A DNA stretch of 64,000 nt from Allolobophora icterica (taxonomy: Eukaryota; Annelida; Clitellata; Crassiclitellata; Lumbricidae), in contig OY744607.1 in assembly GCA_963556255.1 (NCBI GenBank), positions 48,146,346 to 48,210,345 of the forward strand, written 5' to 3'. The position numbers and the translations under genes were made by a program. Shown piece after piece: positions 13,001-28,000 of this stretch; position 1 is the stretch's first letter; the number at the start of each line of letters is the position of its first letter. The notes beneath the pieces are model-generated. The model saw nothing but the letters and a program-made list of their open reading frames with translations. It was not told the origin of the DNA and ran no database searches.

Positions 13001-16000
13001 TAACTCTTTCTGTCTGTATTTTTGCTCTTTCAGCTGGATCTTTTAGCAATGATAAACTATTAAACCATGAATATGACTTAATTAATTAAAAATCAGACGA
13101 ATATTTTATCCAACCTAACAAGCTAGCTGTGACTGCAAAATAATTTGGAGATAGGGCCCACAGGAGACAAGTTGCTAAGCATGCAATTGAAAAACTTGAT
13201 TCCTGAATATGTAGTTTTAAAAATGTACTTCCCACAAATTGAGCAAAAAGGTTTTGTAGTTTAACTACTAGTTAAAACTACTTTAGAACATAAAATGTAA
13301 TTAAATACTTTAAAACTACAAAAAAATAACCAGTGTTTAACTACTAACTGCTAGCTACAGCAGTTAACTACTGCTCATAACTACAGTAGTTAACGTTGAC
13401 AATGTGAGCTACAGTCTGAACTGCACCGCATCGGCACCAAGGCTTGTTCATTTTAGTTATGTAGAGCAACCGTGGCTCACTTAAACTGGTAATCTATTTT
13501 CTACTAAAAATAGTAAATATTGAAAACAGTGAAATCTGACGAGTTATTGAAAGAAAGATATCTGCACTTACTTCAGAAAATTGGACCTGGACTGGTTCTT
13601 GCTGGTGTTCTGCCCTCGTATGCAGCAGGACCAAACCATTTCCCTAATCAGACAACAAACAAGCAGTGGGATTCTGTTCCAATAATCCATGCCTTGTTAC
13701 CAGAATATGCACTGCATTCAAATGCATTAAAGCGACACTTGTTTAGGTCTGTCAGGTAGCCCTGTTCAAGCACCTCTCTGAAAGATTCGAGAAAGGCCCT
13801 ATATAAATGATCAGATAACATACACACTTATTTACAAAAAAACAGACACCTCACGACATATTTTCAAATCACAGTAAACTGTACCATTTTCTATCTGTTA
13901 GATGCTAATCATACCTGTGTATTTAGCACACTTGTGTGATTCTTAAAAGATGCAATATAAACAGCCATACACATTTTAGTACCTGCCCTCTAACCCCACT
14001 TGCTTGCAACTTTTTGGGCCAGCCTTACATGAGGTACTTTGTCAAATGCCTTGGCAAAATCTAGGTAAATTATATCTATAGGTTTTCCCTCCTCATACAC
14101 ACAGAAACACATACATATCTACAAACACACATACATAAATACACAGAAATAGAATTTCAAATAGAAAGACAGTCCACTGCAAGAGAGACACAACCAAACA
14201 CGCTCCCAAGATAACCACGAACAGATAAAACAATTTTCAGAATAACAAAACAAAAAATAACAAACAAAACGAAATTGGAAGAAATGCTTCAAAAGGTTCT
14301 TAGGAGACGCTCAGCAAATGCTTGGACACTTACAGACTGAATTCCTGACTTCAAGATTTAATTCCTGACTTACAGATTGAATCCCTGACTTCAAGATTGA
14401 ATTCCTGACTTCAAGATTGAATTCCTGACTTACAGATTGAATCCCTGACTTCAAGATTGAATTCCTGACTTACAGATTGCATTCCTGACTTCAAGATTGA
14501 ATTCCTGACTTACAGATTGCATTCCTGACTTCAAGATTGAATTCCTGACTTACAGATTGCATTCCTGACTTCAAGATTGAATTCCTGACTTTTCAGATTG
14601 AATTCCTAACTTATAGGCTGAATTCCAACTTAAAGATTGAATTCCTGTCTTACAGACTGATTTTCTGACTTACAGATTGAATTCCTGACTTACACTGATG
14701 ATAACATCTGGATAAGATGTGTATGACGAAGTATCAAAACGACTTGAATCCATCGACCTGGCATTGTATCGTAGATAACCTCCATAACTTGTTATCTGCC
14801 AAACAATTTCAGAATTTGGATTAATAAAGTGTCACTAATAACTTGTCCTCGTTAATTCAATCTTATCTAAACTGGAATATAGTGCCTTTCGTGTACCTCT
14901 GAATAGGAACCTAAAGAAAAGAATTGTCAAAACAGTGTGATACTGTATAACAGGAGACTCCCTCCTGAGAACTGTCATGGAAAGAAGAATGGAAGGAAAG
15001 AGAATGAGAGGAAGACCATCAACAGATGCTGCTGGACTGGATGACAATGGATGGATAAAAGAAATTGAAGGAAAAAGTCCACCCTTTTGAGGAGTGGTGC
15101 CATTGGACATTTGAACATGCCCTTGGGCAGAAAACTTGAAGAACAAGATGTAGCTCTAAACTGGTATCTGTTGTAACACTGGTATGTAGAACACAATTCC
15201 ATCCAGAGGTCCCTCACTTATAATGTTATAATCAGAATCATCACTGATGACTCATTGTGATTATAACAATGATTATGGTCCACTATTTCCAAAGATTTGA
15301 TCAGTGTACCTACTGTTCTCCACATCGCTCATGTCACTCCAGTTGCTAAAACCATCTATCATAGCCTTCTTACTACCTACTTGCCTGGACCTGAACTCAG
15401 AATCCAAACTGACTTACTTGCCTACGGGTATTTACTTACCAAGATATTTATGCACTACGATTTACTCTAGAAGCACCTTTGATTACACTGGTTCCTACAA
15501 CTTAGTTCATTGGAGTTGAAGAAATCTGGAGATTGCATCGACTAAAAAGGCATGTTTAACTTTATGAACTTTAACACCATTTAGACTTGCAAGCAGAGTT
15601 TTGAGAGGTATGCAAAAGGCACCATATTGTGTCTCTGAATCGATGAGTGGCACTTTTATAAAATGTTCTATTACAATTACAATTAAATTACAAATGTCTA
15701 GATACATGTTACATTAAGTGTCTTGATATAATCATGAAGCATCATTTATAAAGCGGCATTTTGTAATCACAGTCGCATGCGCAGAAAAAATGCAGAGAAA
15801 CTCTCACTAACCTTATTTCCAAGGAACCTGGGAGACAGCTGCCAATAGTACTCGTTCTGAGGGAGATCCAATAGGCGTCGGAAGATAACCTCCTGTGTCC
15901 TCGCGTCTGCTGCCAAGCCCCGCGTGTGTTCCTGCCTACGACTGGAATCCGTCAGCACAATTCCATGTGGCTCCTGCGAGAAAGCTGGCAAGCGAACCTG

Positions 16001-19000
16001 TCAAAACAATATTAACAGCAGAGCAGATTCAACTTATTTCACCCATTCCAGCAAATAAGACTAATATGGGCAACTGGGTCTTTTTGGAATCCGGTTCAAA
16101 TGCCTGGAACAGTCTTCCTGCGCCTATTTAGGAGGCGAAAACTCTTCGTGCTGTTAAAAACAGTTAGAGATGTACTCACTACGTAAATCTGATGCTACAT
16201 AAATTATCATAATTACAAATCAAATTATAATTCAGAATGATGCTCTATAAACTGTTTTAAGATTATTTCAACTTTTCATTTTTATCAAACTACAGCGAGA
16301 CTCAAAAGTAAAAGAAAGATTCACAAGAAAAAAACAAAGTTTTCGTACTAAAACATATGAAGTCCTCTCGCTTGACTGCTTTTGTTATCTGTGTGCCTCG
16401 GCTGACTGACCTTCTGACATACCTTTTGCATACATTACATGCTTTGCATAAGTTACCTACCAGTACATTTAAAAAATTACATATTTATACATGTTACATA
16501 TATTTGTAATCGTAATCGTACATATTACATATACTTCTAACGTGCTACTCCAAAGCTAAGTTCAGGCACCAGCTTATTCAAGAGCACTGGCACATATTAT
16601 ATACATTGCATCCATTTCATTCCCTACATACATTGCATAGGTTTTGCATACATTACATAAAAAGCATGTGCAGCACACATTGCATACATTGCACTGCATA
16701 CTAGGGATCAGCCGGGTAGACATTTTCAACTGAGTACCGAATCCGAGTATTTGGATATACTATTTGCCGGATCCGGGTACGAACCGAGTACCATTTGTTC
16801 CATATGCGAAGCTTCGCATTTTTCATAGAATGAAAAATTATCAAAATAAATTTCTGTACTTGTAATAGCTGACTAATACATTTTGAATTTTATAAATTAA
16901 TAATCAGCGAAATGGACTTGACTTCCGTTGTGGACTTCCGGTGTTGGTGTTTTTTGTACTTTTCTTCTTCAAAATGACTATGCTAGTTGAAGCTCAAAGC
17001 TGATATTATGAACCTACAAATTCCGGCATGTGAGGCAGACAAGCAACTATTTGTGTGTACAGTATTTGCCGAGGCGAATACTTCCGAATAGTGCCGAAAA
17101 ACGGGATATTCGGCCGAGGCAAATGTCCGAGGCGATTTCCGGCTGACCCCTACTGCATACATTACAAACATAACATACATCAAATACATTTCACACATTA
17201 CATATACACTGAATTGCATAAACTGCAAATACTACATTCATTAGACACATTACAAACATTATACACATTAAACATCATATTACATACGCTACATCTCGCT
17301 GATGGTGCAGGTAGTTAGTTACCTGAGAGCGTTTTCTGGTGGTGCTTGTGCAAGACTGCGTCACCCCCATACAGAAGCACGGTAGGCAGCCATCCACCAC
17401 AGCCTCTGATAGATGGAAACTGCCCTCACGACATTCGTTACACTGCTGCCCTGTGGTCAGTCGCTGAAAAAATAGCAGAAGAGATGCAAAAAATGTCTAC
17501 TGACCTAATCTAACACATAATCTATGACTTCTATAGACCCAAGACATCAATTGGCAATAAAAATCATAATCCACTGAGGGGCATGGCTGTTAAATAGACG
17601 GTTAAACAGCCAGTAATGCAAGGAGTATGGGTCCCATACACAAGATGCAAAATATGAATGTCAGTTTATAACTGAATAATTCATTTAACATACCCGTAAT
17701 TGAATATTCATTTAACAAAATTGAATATTCATTTCATATAACTGAATACTCATTTCACAAAATTTAATATTCATTTCACTACAGAAGAATCAGAGAGAGT
17801 TTTTCGTTCCAAAACAAGTAACATGGTTACTCTTTAACACTTTAACGAGTAACCATGCGACTGGGAAACCAATGCAACTTGTCGTCAAAGTGTTGGATGG
17901 AACATTGATGGAACACCAATGCAATAACCCTGATTTACATAGTTAATTTAGGCCTACTCACCTTGCAGTTACACTGTCCTGACACACTTGGATAACTAGT
18001 GCTGCCACGAGGGTCACAGCTAACTCCAACTACAAAAAATGGTACGGTATTTACAAGTTTGCATTATCGCGTGTATGAAGACCTTTTAAATACTTACTTA
18101 TTTACCAACCTATCATTTTAGATCTAATAGAAGACTTAGTCTCAGTACATTTGAGAGGTCCTTCAACGGTCTGATACAAAAATCAAGTACATTGGAAGTT
18201 TTGCCATGGTTGGCCCTTCATTCTGAACAGCCTTCCATGCAACCTGTGACATGACTCACATGAGCTTGTAGTCCTTTCTACGCATCTATTTCACAAGTGG
18301 ATAAAGACCATTCTATTTGACCTTGGTCCTGTTTTGTCTGGTCGGAGACAAGGCTGATGAGTTTTCCTACGCAGGCGCTATATAAATGTCCACTTAAAAA
18401 CTAAAAATACTAAGATACCTTAGCTAACTTAAAGGTACAGAAGGAAAGTGGAGTTTACCTTGTCTTATTTAGCCATTCCTTACCTCTCCTCATTTACCAT
18501 ACCAATCAATACCTTATGGTCTCAGCAGTCCCAACCATACTACTGCTGTTGCTGCTGCTGCTATAGACGGGTCAATATATGGTTGAACCCCAAAAAAATT
18601 GATACAAAAGGTTTCTCAACTGATTTTGTTACCATTTGGCATGCTTATTAACATAGTAAAAGTCTACTCTGTTCTGACCATTCGAAAAGGGTCATTTTCA
18701 AGATGGCGTCCAAGATGGCTGCCGGGAGCTAAAATTGTTCATATCTTAATCAATATTCAACCTAGAAAGGCGGTTTTGGTGTCAAAACGTAGGGTTTATT
18801 GCTTAGCATTCAGTTAAAATAACTTTAAAATCACTTAATGTATCATTTCAAGATGGCGTCCAAGATGGCTGCCGGGAGCTCAAATTGTCTATATCACTCT
18901 CAAACGTTAAAGCTAGAAAGGTGGTTTTGGTGTCAAACCGTAGGGTTTATTTCTCAGGGTTCAGTTGAAATAACTTTAATCACTTAATGTATCATTTAAT

Positions 19001-22000
19001 CACTTAATGTATCATTTCAAGATGGCGTCCAAGATGGCTGTCGGGAGCTCAAATTGTCTATATTTCAAGCACTATTCAACCTAGAAAGGTGGTATTGGTG
19101 TCAAACCGTAGGGTTTATTGCTCAGGGTTTAGTTGAAATAACGTTAATCACTTAATGTATCATTTAATCACTTAATGTATCATTTCAAGATGGCGTCCAA
19201 GATGGCTGTCGGGAGCTCAAATTGTCTATATTTCAAGCACTATTCAACCTAGAAAGGTGGTATTGGTGTCAAACCGTAGGGTTTATTGCTCAGGGTTTAG
19301 TTGAAATAACGTTAATCACTTAATGTATCATTAAATCACTTAATGTATCATTTCAAGATGGCGTCCAAGATGGCTGTCGGGAGCTAAAATTGCCTATATC
19401 TCAAGCAATATTCAACCTAGAAAGGTGGTTTTGGTGTCAAACCGTAGGGTTTATTGCTCAGGATTCAGTTGAAATAACTTTAATCACTTAATGTATCATT
19501 TAATCACTTAATGTATCATTTCAAGATGGCGTCCAAGATGGCTGTCGGGAGCTCAAATTGTCTATATTTCAAGCACTATTCAACCTAGAAAGGTGGTATT
19601 GGTGTCAAACCGTAGGGTTTATTGCTCAGGGTTTAGTTGAAATAACGTTAATCACTTAATGTATCATTAAATCACTTAATGTATCATTTCAAGATGGCGT
19701 CCAAGATGGCTGTCGGGAGCTAAAATTGCCTATATCTCAAGCATTATTCAACCTAGAAACGTGATTTTGGTGTCTAATCGTAGGGCTTATTGCTCAGTGT
19801 TCAGTTGAAATAACTTTAATCACTTAGTATATCATTTACTGACATATCTAAGGACGTTGGACCTATGATCATGCATAATGTCCTGCAAGGACAAAAAATG
19901 CCGCCCCTTACTGAGCACATATATTTCCATTTAATTTCTTATTAACTAATTATATTATTTTTATTTTCGGAATTTGCCGGCTCTTGAGACGTGCCGCTCT
20001 ACGCAGCCGCCTAAATCGCCTATACCTAAAGCCGGGACTGTGCGGTCGCAGCGAGCCGAAACAACGATTCCTCTCTTCTATTCGAACGTTTCCTGGTAGT
20101 TGCCGAAACTGGAGAGATTATCGTTAGAGGAGGTTATGAGTTATGAGTTACGAACTCAGTCCTTTCCCCTCCGCCCTCTTTAGAAAGGCCGATAAGTCAC
20201 AACTAGCTCATGCGATCAGTGAACATGCAAGGGATAGATTCTGTCCCAGAGACAGGGAGACACGTCATCGATGAAAATTCGTTACTTCATCGGATATTGT
20301 GGAAAAAAGGAGAAACCTGTGATGCAGTAGCACAGTCGTAACCCGACTTCACCGTCCGACAATATGGTGCAGGTACAACCGTTGTTTTTGACGGATATGA
20401 GCCAGGACCATCCACTAAAGACAATGGTCGGAAAGCCTGTATTTATATTGCCATTCAGAAGAAAGGATAAAGCCTGGAGCCTTGGAAAAACCTCAGCTAT
20501 TGCGGTCACAGAGGCAGCCTTTGACAGTTTTGTGCTATAGGCCACCTGCAAGGACAAAAAATGCAGCCCCTTACTGAGCACATATATTTCCATTTAATTT
20601 CTTATTAACTAATTATATTATTTTTATTTTCGGAATTTGCCGGCTCTTGAGACGTGCCGCTCTACGCAGCCGCCTCCCCTGCTCTTCAGCCGGGGTTGGG
20701 TCGGGAGTGCTTCTGAGTAGATAGCCTTGAAGAGGCGCTATATAAATTCTCCATTTGAATGAATGAATACGCATCTGAGAAGAGGCCACAATATTTATCC
20801 TGTTATCAGCTTCACTGCTGAAACAGGCAAGAAAGAGGACTTCTTGTCAAGAGCTGTCAATAAACAGAAACTGATATGGTTGGTGAGGGATGAGCTCAGA
20901 AAAAGGGATTGCTCTGTGGTCTGTGCACATAGGGAAGCTGCAGAAGAGATATCTCTTCTACACACAACTACGCTAATCGCAGAAGATACCGATATCCTCA
21001 TCTTACTCCTCTCCTTTTAAAGCCACATTGTAAGAGTATTTACTTCGGATCTGACAAGACAAAAGATGATGGCAAAGTGTACAACATAAACCATCTTAAG
21101 AAAATCCTCAGAAATGACATGTGTTCTCAGTTGTTATTTATCCACGCCGTGATAGGTTGCGACACGACTTCTCGCATATTCGGCGTTGACAAAAAGAATG
21201 CTTTTCAGAAGCTTGTAAAATGACACACTTCGGTCATGTGCCAATGCACTCGCCGTCCCGAATCAGACAACAGAGGTGTCCTGCTTGGTGGCAAGTGCAC
21301 AGATTCTTTTGCGAAAATGCCATATAACAACTTCAGCAAGAAGGTTGAGTATGCTTCATCATTTGTATCACCAGAACGTATTCACCTACCGAAACTGCTA
21401 CTAAACTTCATTGTCGCAGAGCGAGCTACCAAGGCTGCCTCTGTGACCACAATAGCTGAGGTTTTTCCAAGGCTCCAGGCTTTATCCTTTCTTCTGAATG
21501 GCAATATAAATACAGGCTTTCCGACCATATTATGCATGATCATAGGTCCAACGTCCTTAGATATGTCAGTAAATGATATACTAAGTGATTAAAGTTATTT
21601 CAACTGAACACTGAGCAATAAGCCCTACGATTAGACACCAAAATCACGTTTCTAGGTTGAATAATGCTTGAGATATAGGCAATTTTAGCTCCCGACAGCC
21701 ATCTTGGACGCCATCTTGAAATGATACATTAAGTGATTTAATGATACATTAAGTGATTAACGTTATTTCAACTAAACCCTGAGCAATAAACCCTACGGTT
21801 TGACACCAATACCACCTTTCTAGGTTGAATAGTGCTTGAAATATAGACAATTTGAGCTCCCGACAGCCATCTTGGACGCCATCTTGAAATGATACATTAA
21901 GTGATTAAATGATACATTAAGTGATTAACGTTATTTCAACTAAACCCTGAGCAATAAACCCTACGGTTTGACACCAATACCACCTTTCTAGGTTGAATAG

Positions 22001-25000
22001 TGCTTGAAATATAGACAATTTGAGCTCCCGACAGCCATCTTGGACGCCATCTTGAAATGATACATTAAGTGATTAAATGATACATTAAGTGATTAAAGTT
22101 ATTTCAACTGAACCCTGAGAAATAAACCCTACGGTTTGACACCAATACCACCTTTCTAGGTTGAATAGTGCTTGAAATATAGACAATTTGAGCTCCCGAC
22201 AGCCATCTTGGACGCCATCTTGAAATGATACATTAAGTGATTAAATGATACATTAAGTGATTAAAGTTATTTCAACTGAACCCTGAGAAATAAACCCTAC
22301 GGTTTGACACCAATACCACCTTTCTAGGTTGAATAGTGCTTGAAATATAGACAATTTGAGCTCCCGACAGCCATCTTGGACGCCATCTTGAAATGATACA
22401 TTAAGTGATTAAATGATACATTAAGTGATTAAAGTTATTTCAACTGAACCCTGAGAAATAAACCCTACGGTTTGACACCAAAACCACCTTTCTAGCTTTA
22501 ACTTTTGAGAGTGATATAGACAATTTGAGCTCCCGGCAGCCATCTTGGACGCCATCTTGAAATGATACATTAAGTGATTTTAAAGTTATTTTAACTGAAT
22601 GCTAAGCAATAAACCCTACGTTTTGACACCAAAACCGCCTTTCTAGGTTGAATATTGATTAAGATATGAACAATTTTAGCTCCCGGCAGCCATCTTGGAC
22701 GCCATCTTGAAAATGACCCTTTTCGAATGGTCAGAACAGAGTAGACTTTTACTATGTTAATAAGCATGCCAAATGGTAACAAAATCAGTTGAGAAACCTT
22801 TTGTATCAATTTTTTTGGGGTTTGGTGGTTTTTTGTCGTATATTGACCCGACTACTACTACTACTACTATTATCATCATTACTATGCATTTATTAAGTAC
22901 CACCATCTAACAGTCAATCATCAATCAATGGCAATGAGCAACTGTGAGTGCAAGCTTTGCCTAAGGTCACTACATAGTAACTGTCTCAGAGGAGAAGGCT
23001 TGAATCTGTACTCTCCACATTACAAGGTGGGTGCTCTAACCAGTAAGCTACTGTGTCCTAGTTTATTAAAAGGGTGACTTACCAGGTCGGCATAGGTCGT
23101 CGCGAATGCGAGGGTTGCGTTCATATCCTGCTGAACATTCCTGGCAGAGCGTTCCTGCGTATCCCAGCGGACAAGCGACACAGGTCACGTCTCCATCACT
23201 ACCCGTACACTTGGCAACAGACCTACTATGAACAGACAGTTTCCTTTACTTTGCTAATTAAACTTACCAAACCATCCATTGTTACCGGATGCAGGTCTTA
23301 ATTTATTTAATCTGATCCAATGACTCACATACAATACAACTTTATTTTGGTAATGCTCTCCTTACAAAGTTCAGAAGAGCACATTGAAGCCGGGCAATCA
23401 TTATGAGCCATACGCAGACTGGAAGAGGTAGGTTTTCAGTTTAGAGCGCAAGACAGTCTCGGTATGAGAGTTATGAACATGAGGAGTTAGAGAGTTCCAG
23501 AGTGGTAACTGTGAATGAACACTGGTCAAAGACAAGACACGTACCAGGAAAAACATACATTCCAGCAGATGCCAATCGAAGTGAGGAGCAGCCTTGAACA
23601 AAGCTTCAGGGTGTGATCATGGAAGATAAGTAGGATGACAAATGATTTGCATGTGCTTTGTAGGTGAAGCATGAAACAGATAAGCTCACATACAGGAAGT
23701 CAGTGTATATACGCCAGGAAACCAGCACTTGTATACAGGCCGTTATCGTAATGCACAAAGCGTCAATCAATGATTGCTTCAAGTGAAATCATAATGGAAA
23801 ATCATAATCCATTGGAGAAACCCGTTTCAAATCCCACATACACTAGACAACTCAGCAAAATGCTCTTTGCCTCTCTCACCTCACCTTACCATATCACACT
23901 TTGTCCTACCTGAGAAGAAGTCATCCTTTCAAGAAACAGTACACCTGAATCTTTTGCATAAATCATAATTCACCCATGATAACAATATCCTTCATTTAAC
24001 TTAGTGGATATGGTAGCCAAATGGATAAAGCGCTCGGCCTCTAATATGGAGAGTACAGCTTCGAGCCTCCACTCAGACGGTAACTGTGTATGGACCTTTA
24101 CGCACAACTGCTCAGCACCACTGGTGCTCTGTCATATAGTCATACGTGCACTCCTGAACTTTGGAAAGAGGGCAATATTGTACTAATCTTAGCTAATCTT
24201 ACTTTATCTTCCTCAAAATGGAAAAAACAAGGCCAATTTCATGAGACCTTACTCGCATCCTGTCTTCCCATCCCTGGGGCATCACACATTTCAACTCGTC
24301 CTTTCCAAAAGATTATGGAGCTGCTGAAAGTGGTTTTGCTTAGAAGCAACCATTGATTGGTGCATCGTGATGATGGCGCTACAGAAGCTCCCAGATCAGA
24401 TCAGATTAAGAGGTAGACAGATTGCTGTAACAACGAAACGTTGCTATCTAACCCGTCATCGACTGGAGGACAGGGGCAGCGCTCGCAGTGGACGGCTCCA
24501 TGTCGGTTGATTACGTAGAATCCTGGAAGACACTGGTCACAACGGTTGCCATGAGAGTTGTCTCGACAACCCTAATGCAGTAAACAGAACAATTGACAAA
24601 AACTTTACAAAGTCACTTCTATAGAGCCATTGGCATGAGATAGACACTTCTATAGAGCCATTGGCATGAGACAGAGCCACTTCTAAACAGCCATCAACAT
24701 GAGACAGAGCCACTATATAGATAAGGGCATGGTATTGGTGGTGGTAGTAATAGTAAAAGTAACAGCAAAGCAGGTGGTGGTGGTGGTTGTTGTATTCTTA
24801 AGTTTCCATAGCAGTAACATGAAATAATGACTAAATGTAGTATGATCACGAACGAACAATAGGTTTCGTAATTGAGCATAAATTGACACTGCTTCTAAAA
24901 ATTACAGCAAGACTCAACTGGACATGCATTTATGGTGTCAAACTCACTCTGCACACTCCGGTTTCTTGGTCACAGTCATCTGAATGGCCGTTGCAGTCAC

Positions 25001-28000
25001 ATGGTACGCACCGACCCAGATAACTACCAGTCTTCTGACGGAAATACCCAGGACGACATTGCTGTTCAATGAAAAGAAAGAAACGTTTGAACACAAAAGA
25101 AAATTCAGTTTGTGCATGAAATCAAATCCACTGAAGTCAATCAGAACTTATTATCTAACAGGCTTTCGCAGGAAGCGCCTTGAGCAGGCTACAGTCGACG
25201 CTGCTCTGGTGCATAGCCTCGGGACTGCCTTGACTCTATACACTTAACCAAATTTTATGCACATAATAGAAGTCTGCATGTAGGCCTCGTGTGTAAAATT
25301 TTCTAAATGTACTGGTATTTAATAAAAGAGATGGAGCTTACATACTATAATGCCTTCAGTAGCCATTCAGTTAGTAATCTAACAATTAAATTAGTTGTGT
25401 AAGTGCCAAATAGGAGTATCAAGCTAGTTATAGGAACAGTGTGCACTCTGAAATGTCAACCGGTAACAATATTACCCACCAGCCGGAATTGTTTGCTGTC
25501 CATAGGCGAACTGCCTAGGCGTCCAGATTGTTCTAAGCTGCCTATGCATTTAAGCGGCATTGATATACATCACAAGCTGTAAAGACTGTAATCGTAATCA
25601 TAATCTCAAGATTTCTACAGCACCCAAAAAAGTGAAGAAAACCAGCTTATTCACAGGCGCTTAGTCAAAACAAAATCGATAGGCGGCGGGTAAAACTCGG
25701 TTCCAGGTCAAGGTCGAAAGGCGTCAGGCAGGCAGACAGTCAGACAATTAAGGTGAGAATCCTGCCCTATCACTTCGCCGTGCCCCAGATACAGATCTTG
25801 GATCAGTGGCAGAGTTGTATGGTCTCGAGACTCAGTCTCGGTCTCGAGACGTCTCGAGATAGGTTTTTTAATGTCTCAGTCTCGTCTCAGACTCGGGAAC
25901 CAATTGTCTCGTCTCGGTCTCGGTCTCGATGCAATTTCTCGAATTTTTAGAATCTGTCTTGAAGCGAAAGTCTTGTTCTGTCTCGAACAAGCGGTCTCTA
26001 TAAGTCTCGCGACAAATGTCTTTATTTCTAGCGCTATAAAAATGTCCTGGGTCGATATGAACAAATAACTCGGAAGTCGGATGTGCCAATCAAACCGGAA
26101 GCTCTGAAAAACGGTCTTTCTAGAAACTCTGGTGAACGTGTGAGACCACGTGAAATCGGCTATTGGAAAGAGGATTTTGTAAATCATTTCGAGTTAGAAA
26201 GAAAGTGCAAGAAAATGTCTCATAGAGAACCTGCAGTAGTCTAGTACGCAATGTGGTCATGGACAAAGAAAAGAAATGGCGTGCTGTTTATCGCTGGTGT
26301 AAAGTCACCATAAAGGAAACGATGGGAACAACATCGAGTTTATGCTTGAGGATCTTATATTCATAAATGTAATGGTATTTAAGAATAGCGGGGAAACTGA
26401 TGCCTGAATTTTTATCGCATACTGTAGTAAATGCCAAAAATGTCTTGTACTGTCTTGGACCTCGTGTCTTGGTCTCGGTCTCGGTCTCGGCACCTCATTG
26501 TCTTGGTCTCGTCTCGGTCTCGGCACCTCATTGTCTTGGTCTCGTCTCGGTCTTGGAACTCGACTGTCTCGGTCTCGTCTCGGTCTCGAAGTTTACGGTC
26601 TTGCATACAACACTGATCAGTGGCTGTTCATCATACAACAGCCACTGGCAACTTCGATTTTACTGTTCATTGTTTTGCTGGTCAACATAATTCTAGTTCT
26701 TAATGATAATCGTAATCTCAAAATTTCTAAAGCACTACTCTAAAGCTAAGCGCATGGCACCGGCTTATCAATAAGCACTGCGTCATGTCAGAGGGGTTGT
26801 CCAGAAATAGTCAAAGGAAGATACGAGTTGAGATCATAAAGACATTTAACATCATGAAGTCTAGTACAGAGAGGGCCCCTCATTAGTTTGCTCTTCAATT
26901 GGCGCCATATAAATGTTCAGTTACAATTACAACTGAGCAAGTCCTACCTCACAGGATGTGCCAGAATAGCCCGGTGGACATCGACACTGCTCCACCAGAA
27001 CCGCTCGTCCCATACCGACGTCCTCGGGCACTGCAGTCGTCATCGATATGGTTCCCAACCTAAATGCAGAATAACTGTGGTGTAATGTAATGCAATGCTG
27101 TGCAACATAATGAACAACGTAACTAAACAATTGTAACTAAACACTTACGTAGCACCTTTTCCACAACTTTAGGGCTGATTACAGAGACAGTTTGGAAATT
27201 TTATGAAAATTACACCAGACTTAATTAATGGCACAATACATATGTTCAGATACAAAATATACATACAAACAAGCATACACACGTACACAATACACATAGA
27301 CAATTAGACATACATAATGGTACACACATATTTTTACACATATGAATAATTCATCATAGGACTGACTTCCATGATGCTAAGTTAATTGAGGCTTGATTTT
27401 GGTGCACCATCAGTTCATACCCTGTACAGAATATACTGGCACCATAGAAGTTGCTAATTAATAACAGTAACAATAATAAAATACAGTAACAGCATCAATC
27501 ATGGTTTTGATCACAGTGGTGTAAATGGTAGAGTGGTAAAAGTCGTTTACCTCACTTCTTCCTGGTTGCTTTCATAGTTGGATTTGATAAGAATGTATTC
27601 AAGATGCTGGAGAGCCATCATTAAGTCCGCTCTAGAAGCCTGTCTTCTTCCATCCTCATCCACTGTCCAGGCACTCTGAAAAGCCAAATCACAATATAAT
27701 ATAATCTACAGGGTGTGATTTTGTAGCTGGGAGACAAATACCCCTTTGGCACAGCCTTGGGATGTGGGGCATGGTTCGAGCACTCTGCTTGTGACAAACA
27801 CGAGGAATACGGGGTTTGAACCTTCAATGATGTTGTTACTGTGTATGGACCATGTACAAGTTCTTTATGCACAATTGCTCAGCGCCATCGATGTTCTGTT
27901 GCATGGTCGAGTGTTCACTTCTGAACTTCAAAGGGGGAATATTAAATGCAGTTGTATTGTATTGTATTATAACGACTGGTAAAACTGCATGCCTATGGTC

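Noticed and set aside
20282..20593. Separate minus-strand gene in the foldback element
   Set aside because: Most of it is an inverted copy of 21427-21530, part of the element's internal rearrangement.
24021..24080. tRNA gene
   Set aside because: A- and B-box-like sequences are present but no cloverleaf or acceptor stem can be folded; the following body and tail make it a SINE head.
26305..26690. Open frames rich in R, D and S on both strands
   Set aside because: Translations of TCTCGGTCTCG subterminal repeats of the hAT-type element.
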